Assembly: GCA_030652035.1 (NCBI GenBank)
Contig: JAUSBJ010000009.1
Span: 62,001-126,000, forward strand
DNA from: Sulfurimicrobium sp.
GTDB taxonomy: Bacteria; Pseudomonadota; Gammaproteobacteria; Burkholderiales; Sulfuricellaceae
Direction of reading: 5' to 3'
DNA length: 64,000 bases
Below the pieces are notes generated by a model, which was given only the letters and a program-made list of their open reading frames with translations, searched no databases and was not told the DNA's origin. Shown here piece after piece: positions 62,056 through 64,000 of the stretch (within the stretch, counting starts at the first letter, position 1; the number at the start of each line of letters is the position of its first letter). Made by a program: the position numbers and the translations under genes.

Positions 62056-63120
62056 ATGGCATTAGTATCTATGCGTCAACTGCTGGACCACGCTGCTGAG
62101 AATGGCTACGGCCTGCCGGCGTTCAACGTCAATAATCTGGAGCAGGTGCAGGCGATCATGCAGGCTGCCGACGAGTGCAACAGCCCGGTGATCATGCAGG
62201 GCTCCGCCGGTGCGCGCAAGTATGCCGGTGAAGCCTTCCTGCGCCACCTGATCGACGCAGCAATCGAAGCCTATCCACACATTCCGGTGGTGATGCACCA
62301 GGACCACGGCGCTTCTCCGGCCGTATGTATCAACGCCATTCGCTCCGGATTCTCCAGCGTGATGATGGACGGTTCCCTGATGGAAGACGGCAAGACTCCT
62401 TCCAGCTTCGAATACAACGTGGATGTGACGCGCAAGGTCGTGGAAATGTCCCACGCCGTTGGCGTGTCCGTTGAAGGCGAACTGGGCTGCCTGGGTTCCC
62501 TGGAGTCCGGCCACGGCGAAAAGGAAGACGGTCACGGCGCAGAAGGCGTGCTGACCATGGACCAGTTGTTGACCGACCCCAACGAAGCGGCTGAATTCGT
62601 CAAGGCTACCGGCGTGGATGCGCTGGCAATTGCCATTGGTACCTCCCACGGTGCTTACAAATTCACCCGTCCGCCCACAGGCGACGTGCTGGCGATTTCC
62701 CGCATCAAGGAAATTCATGCCCGTATCCCCAATACCCACCTGGTGATGCACGGCTCCTCCTCGGTGCCACAGGAATGGCTCAAGATCATCAATGAGTTCG
62801 GCGGCACCATGCCGCAGACCTACGGCGTGCCGGTTGAGGAAATCATTGAGGGCATCAAGCATGGCGTGCGCAAGGTGAATATCGATACCGACCTGCGCAT
62901 GGCTTCGACTGGCGCGATCCGCAAATACCTGGCCGAGAACACCAAGGATTTCGATCCTCGAAAGTTCTACGCCGTGGCGACGAAAGCGATGAAGGAGATC
63001 TGCAAGGCGCGTTTCGAAGCCTTTGGTTCTGCCGGAAACGCCGACAAGATCAAGCCGATCATGCTCGACAGGGTTGCGACCATGTACGTCAAGGGCGAGT
63101 TGAAAGCAATCGTCAAATAG
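62056..63120 (+). CDS. fba: class II fructose-bisphosphate aldolase, Calvin-cycle type
   Basis: A zinc-dependent aldolase of 354 aa. Typical segments: [34 protein letters not shown] (Zn-binding His), [26 protein letters not shown] and [24 protein letters not shown]. The length and sequence match the CbbA/Fba subtype of autotrophic proteobacteria. ACAGGAG before the ATG. It is the last gene of the cluster and is followed by a terminator. Confidence 0.97.
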   Translation: MALVSMRQLLDHAAENGYGLPAFNVNNLEQVQAIMQAADECNSPVIMQGSAGARKYAGEAFLRHLIDAAIEAYPHIPVVMHQDHGASPAVCINAIRSGFSSVMMDGSLMEDGKTPSSFEYNVDVTRKVVEMSHAVGVSVEGELGCLGSLESGHGEKEDGHGAEGVLTMDQLLTDPNEAAEFVKATGVDALAIAIGTSHGAYKFTRPPTGDVLAISRIKEIHARIPNTHLVMHGSSSVPQEWLKIINEFGGTMPQTYGVPVEEIIEGIKHGVRKVNIDTDLRMASTGAIRKYLAENTKDFDPRKFYAVATKAMKEICKARFEAFGSAGNADKIKPIMLDRVATMYVKGELKAIVK

Positions 63121-63164
63121 GCCTTGTAACCCTTCTCCTTTGCAGGAGAGTGGGCAGGGAGCAG

Positions 63165-63192
63165 AAAAGGCGGATTCGAGACCGCCTTTTTT
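63165..63192 (+). terminator. rho-independent terminator after fba
   Basis: AAAAGGCGG-attcgaga-CCGCCTTTTTT: a 9-bp stem with A-tract and T-tract on either side, able to act in both directions. It ends the tkt-fba transcript. Confidence 0.9.
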
Positions 63193-63271
63193 GCTTTCAT
63201 GGCGCGTTGCTGCCTTTTTAAGCAGGACAAAACGGTATAAAATTACCGGCTTCCCAAATTAGCGTGACTTT

Positions 63272-64000
63272 ATGAAAATCGGGCCACACCAGCTCAAGAA
63301 CAATCTGATTGTTGCTCCCATGGCGGGTGTAACAGACCGTCCTTTCCGTCAGTTGTGCAAGTTGATGGGGGCTGGCATGGCAGTGTCCGAAATGGTGACC
63401 AGCAACTCCCTTCTTTACGGCAGCGCAAAAACGAAAAGACGTGCCAATCACGAGGGTGAGGTCAAGCCCGTCTCGGTGCAGATTGCAGGAGCAGACCCAG
63501 ACATGCTGGCCGAAGCGGCAAGATATAATGCGGATCAGGGTGCCCAGATTATCGACATCAACATGGGTTGTCCGGCAAAAAAAGTCTGTAATGTCATGGC
63601 GGGTTCGGCGCTGCTGCAGGATGAAGCGCTAGTAGCGCGTATTCTCGGCACTGTTGTGAATGCGGTGGATATCCCGGTCACGCTAAAAATCCGTACCGGA
63701 TGGGACCGCGATAACCGCAATGCGATCAATATCGCGCGGATCGCCGAAGATGCGGGCATCCAGGCGCTTGCAATTCATGGACGCACTCGCGCTTGCGGCT
63801 ATAGCGGCGAAGCGGAATACGACACCATCGCGGCCGTCAAGACACATATCCGCATCCCGGTGATTGCCAATGGCGACATCACAACACCGGAAAAAGCCCG
63901 CTATGTTCTGGAACACACCGGCGCCGATGCAGTCATGATCGGTCGAGCGGCGATGGGCAGGCCGTGGATTTTCCGCGAGATTGCACATTATCTGCAAACC
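63272..64000 (+). CDS. dusB: tRNA-dihydrouridine synthase DusB (3' end outside window)
   Basis: The first 243 codons of an FMN enzyme that reduces uridines in tRNA. Clear family segments: LIVAPMAGVTDRPFRQLC, VQIAGADPDMLAEAA, IIDINMGCPAKKVCNVMAGSALL (catalytic Cys in GCPAKKV), TLKIRTGWD, AIHGRTRACGYSG, VIANGDI and MIGRAAMGRPWIF. Start ATG at 63272, read beyond the fba terminator. In many proteobacteria dusB precedes fis; this lies outside the window. Confidence 0.96.
   Translation, partial: MKIGPHQLKNNLIVAPMAGVTDRPFRQLCKLMGAGMAVSEMVTSNSLLYGSAKTKRRANHEGEVKPVSVQIAGADPDMLAEAARYNADQGAQIIDINMGCPAKKVCNVMAGSALLQDEALVARILGTVVNAVDIPVTLKIRTGWDRDNRNAINIARIAEDAGIQALAIHGRTRACGYSGEAEYDTIAAVKTHIRIPVIANGDITTPEKARYVLEHTGADAVMIGRAAMGRPWIFREIAHYLQT

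Overview
The window looks like a chromosomal segment of a betaproteobacterium, probably an autotrophic sulfur- or iron-oxidising member of the Nitrosomonadales (Sulfuricellaceae/Gallionellaceae-like). This is inferred from the moderately high GC, the transketolase-gap-pgk-pyk-fba cluster with a Calvin-type class II aldolase, and an ATP-sulfurylase-family gene. No rRNA, tRNA or CRISPR array was found. Genes are densely packed and many junctions are 1-11 nt stop/start overlaps.

Layout. 1-2.8 kb: the 5' part of a divergent ATP-sulfurylase-like gene coupled to a DHH phosphoesterase (minus strand), then a MazG-like pyrophosphohydrolase and a thioredoxin-like [2Fe-2S] ferredoxin. 2.8-5.3 kb: a NodI/NodJ-type ABC exporter with a Uma2 nuclease gene between its two subunits. 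5.3-11.6 kb: dTDP-L-rhamnose genes rfbB, rfbA, rfbC and rfbD, interrupted by an ORF6N gene and a MntA/HepT pair, then manC. 11.7-22.1 kb: a type II secretion locus in the order E-F-G-H-I-J-K-L-M-C-D, followed by a strongly promoted gene for a Thr-rich exported protein. 24.1-26.6 kb: an acyltransferase and two toxin-antitoxin pairs. 26.9-36.1 kb: surface-polysaccharide genes: a methyltransferase, a PpiC isomerase, Wzm/Wzt, a trimodular methyltransferase/GT2/GT4 protein, a GT2 and a polyprenyl-phosphate glycosylphosphotransferase. 36.1-36.4 kb: a 272-bp MITE-like element with perfect inverted ends. 36.5-47.1 kb: msbA and a lipopolysaccharide core/O-antigen cluster of glycosyltransferases, heptosyltransferases, a methyltransferase and a WaaL/Wzy-type ligase. 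47.2-54.1 kb, minus strand: a Tim44-domain protein, a PAS/GGDEF/EAL protein coupled to a PhnD-like binding protein and argA, then rsmE. 54.2-63.1 kb: a redoxin, an inositol-monophosphatase-family protein, then tkt-gap-pgk-pyk-fba. The window ends inside dusB.

How the genes fit together. The rfb and manC genes make nucleotide sugars (dTDP-rhamnose, GDP-mannose). The glycosyltransferases plus Wzm/Wzt, MsbA and the ligase would assemble and export lipopolysaccharide or a rhamnan-like O-polysaccharide. The type II system probably exports the abundant protein encoded next to it.

The most unusual non-coding signal is a family of long intergenic hairpins built from opposed arrays of 7-mers (sometimes 9-10-mers). 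The base sequence of the unit changes from locus to locus but the architecture does not. One sits at every junction of the tkt-gap-pgk-pyk-fba cluster. The cleanest case (3698-3816) is 8 GTCAGCA + 1 hybrid + 8 GATAGCT. Other leads are the ATP-sulfurylase homologue with substituted active-site motifs, toxin/antitoxin-type genes spliced into sugar operons with start/stop coupling largely kept, and the two-lobed MITE next to the msbA promoter.
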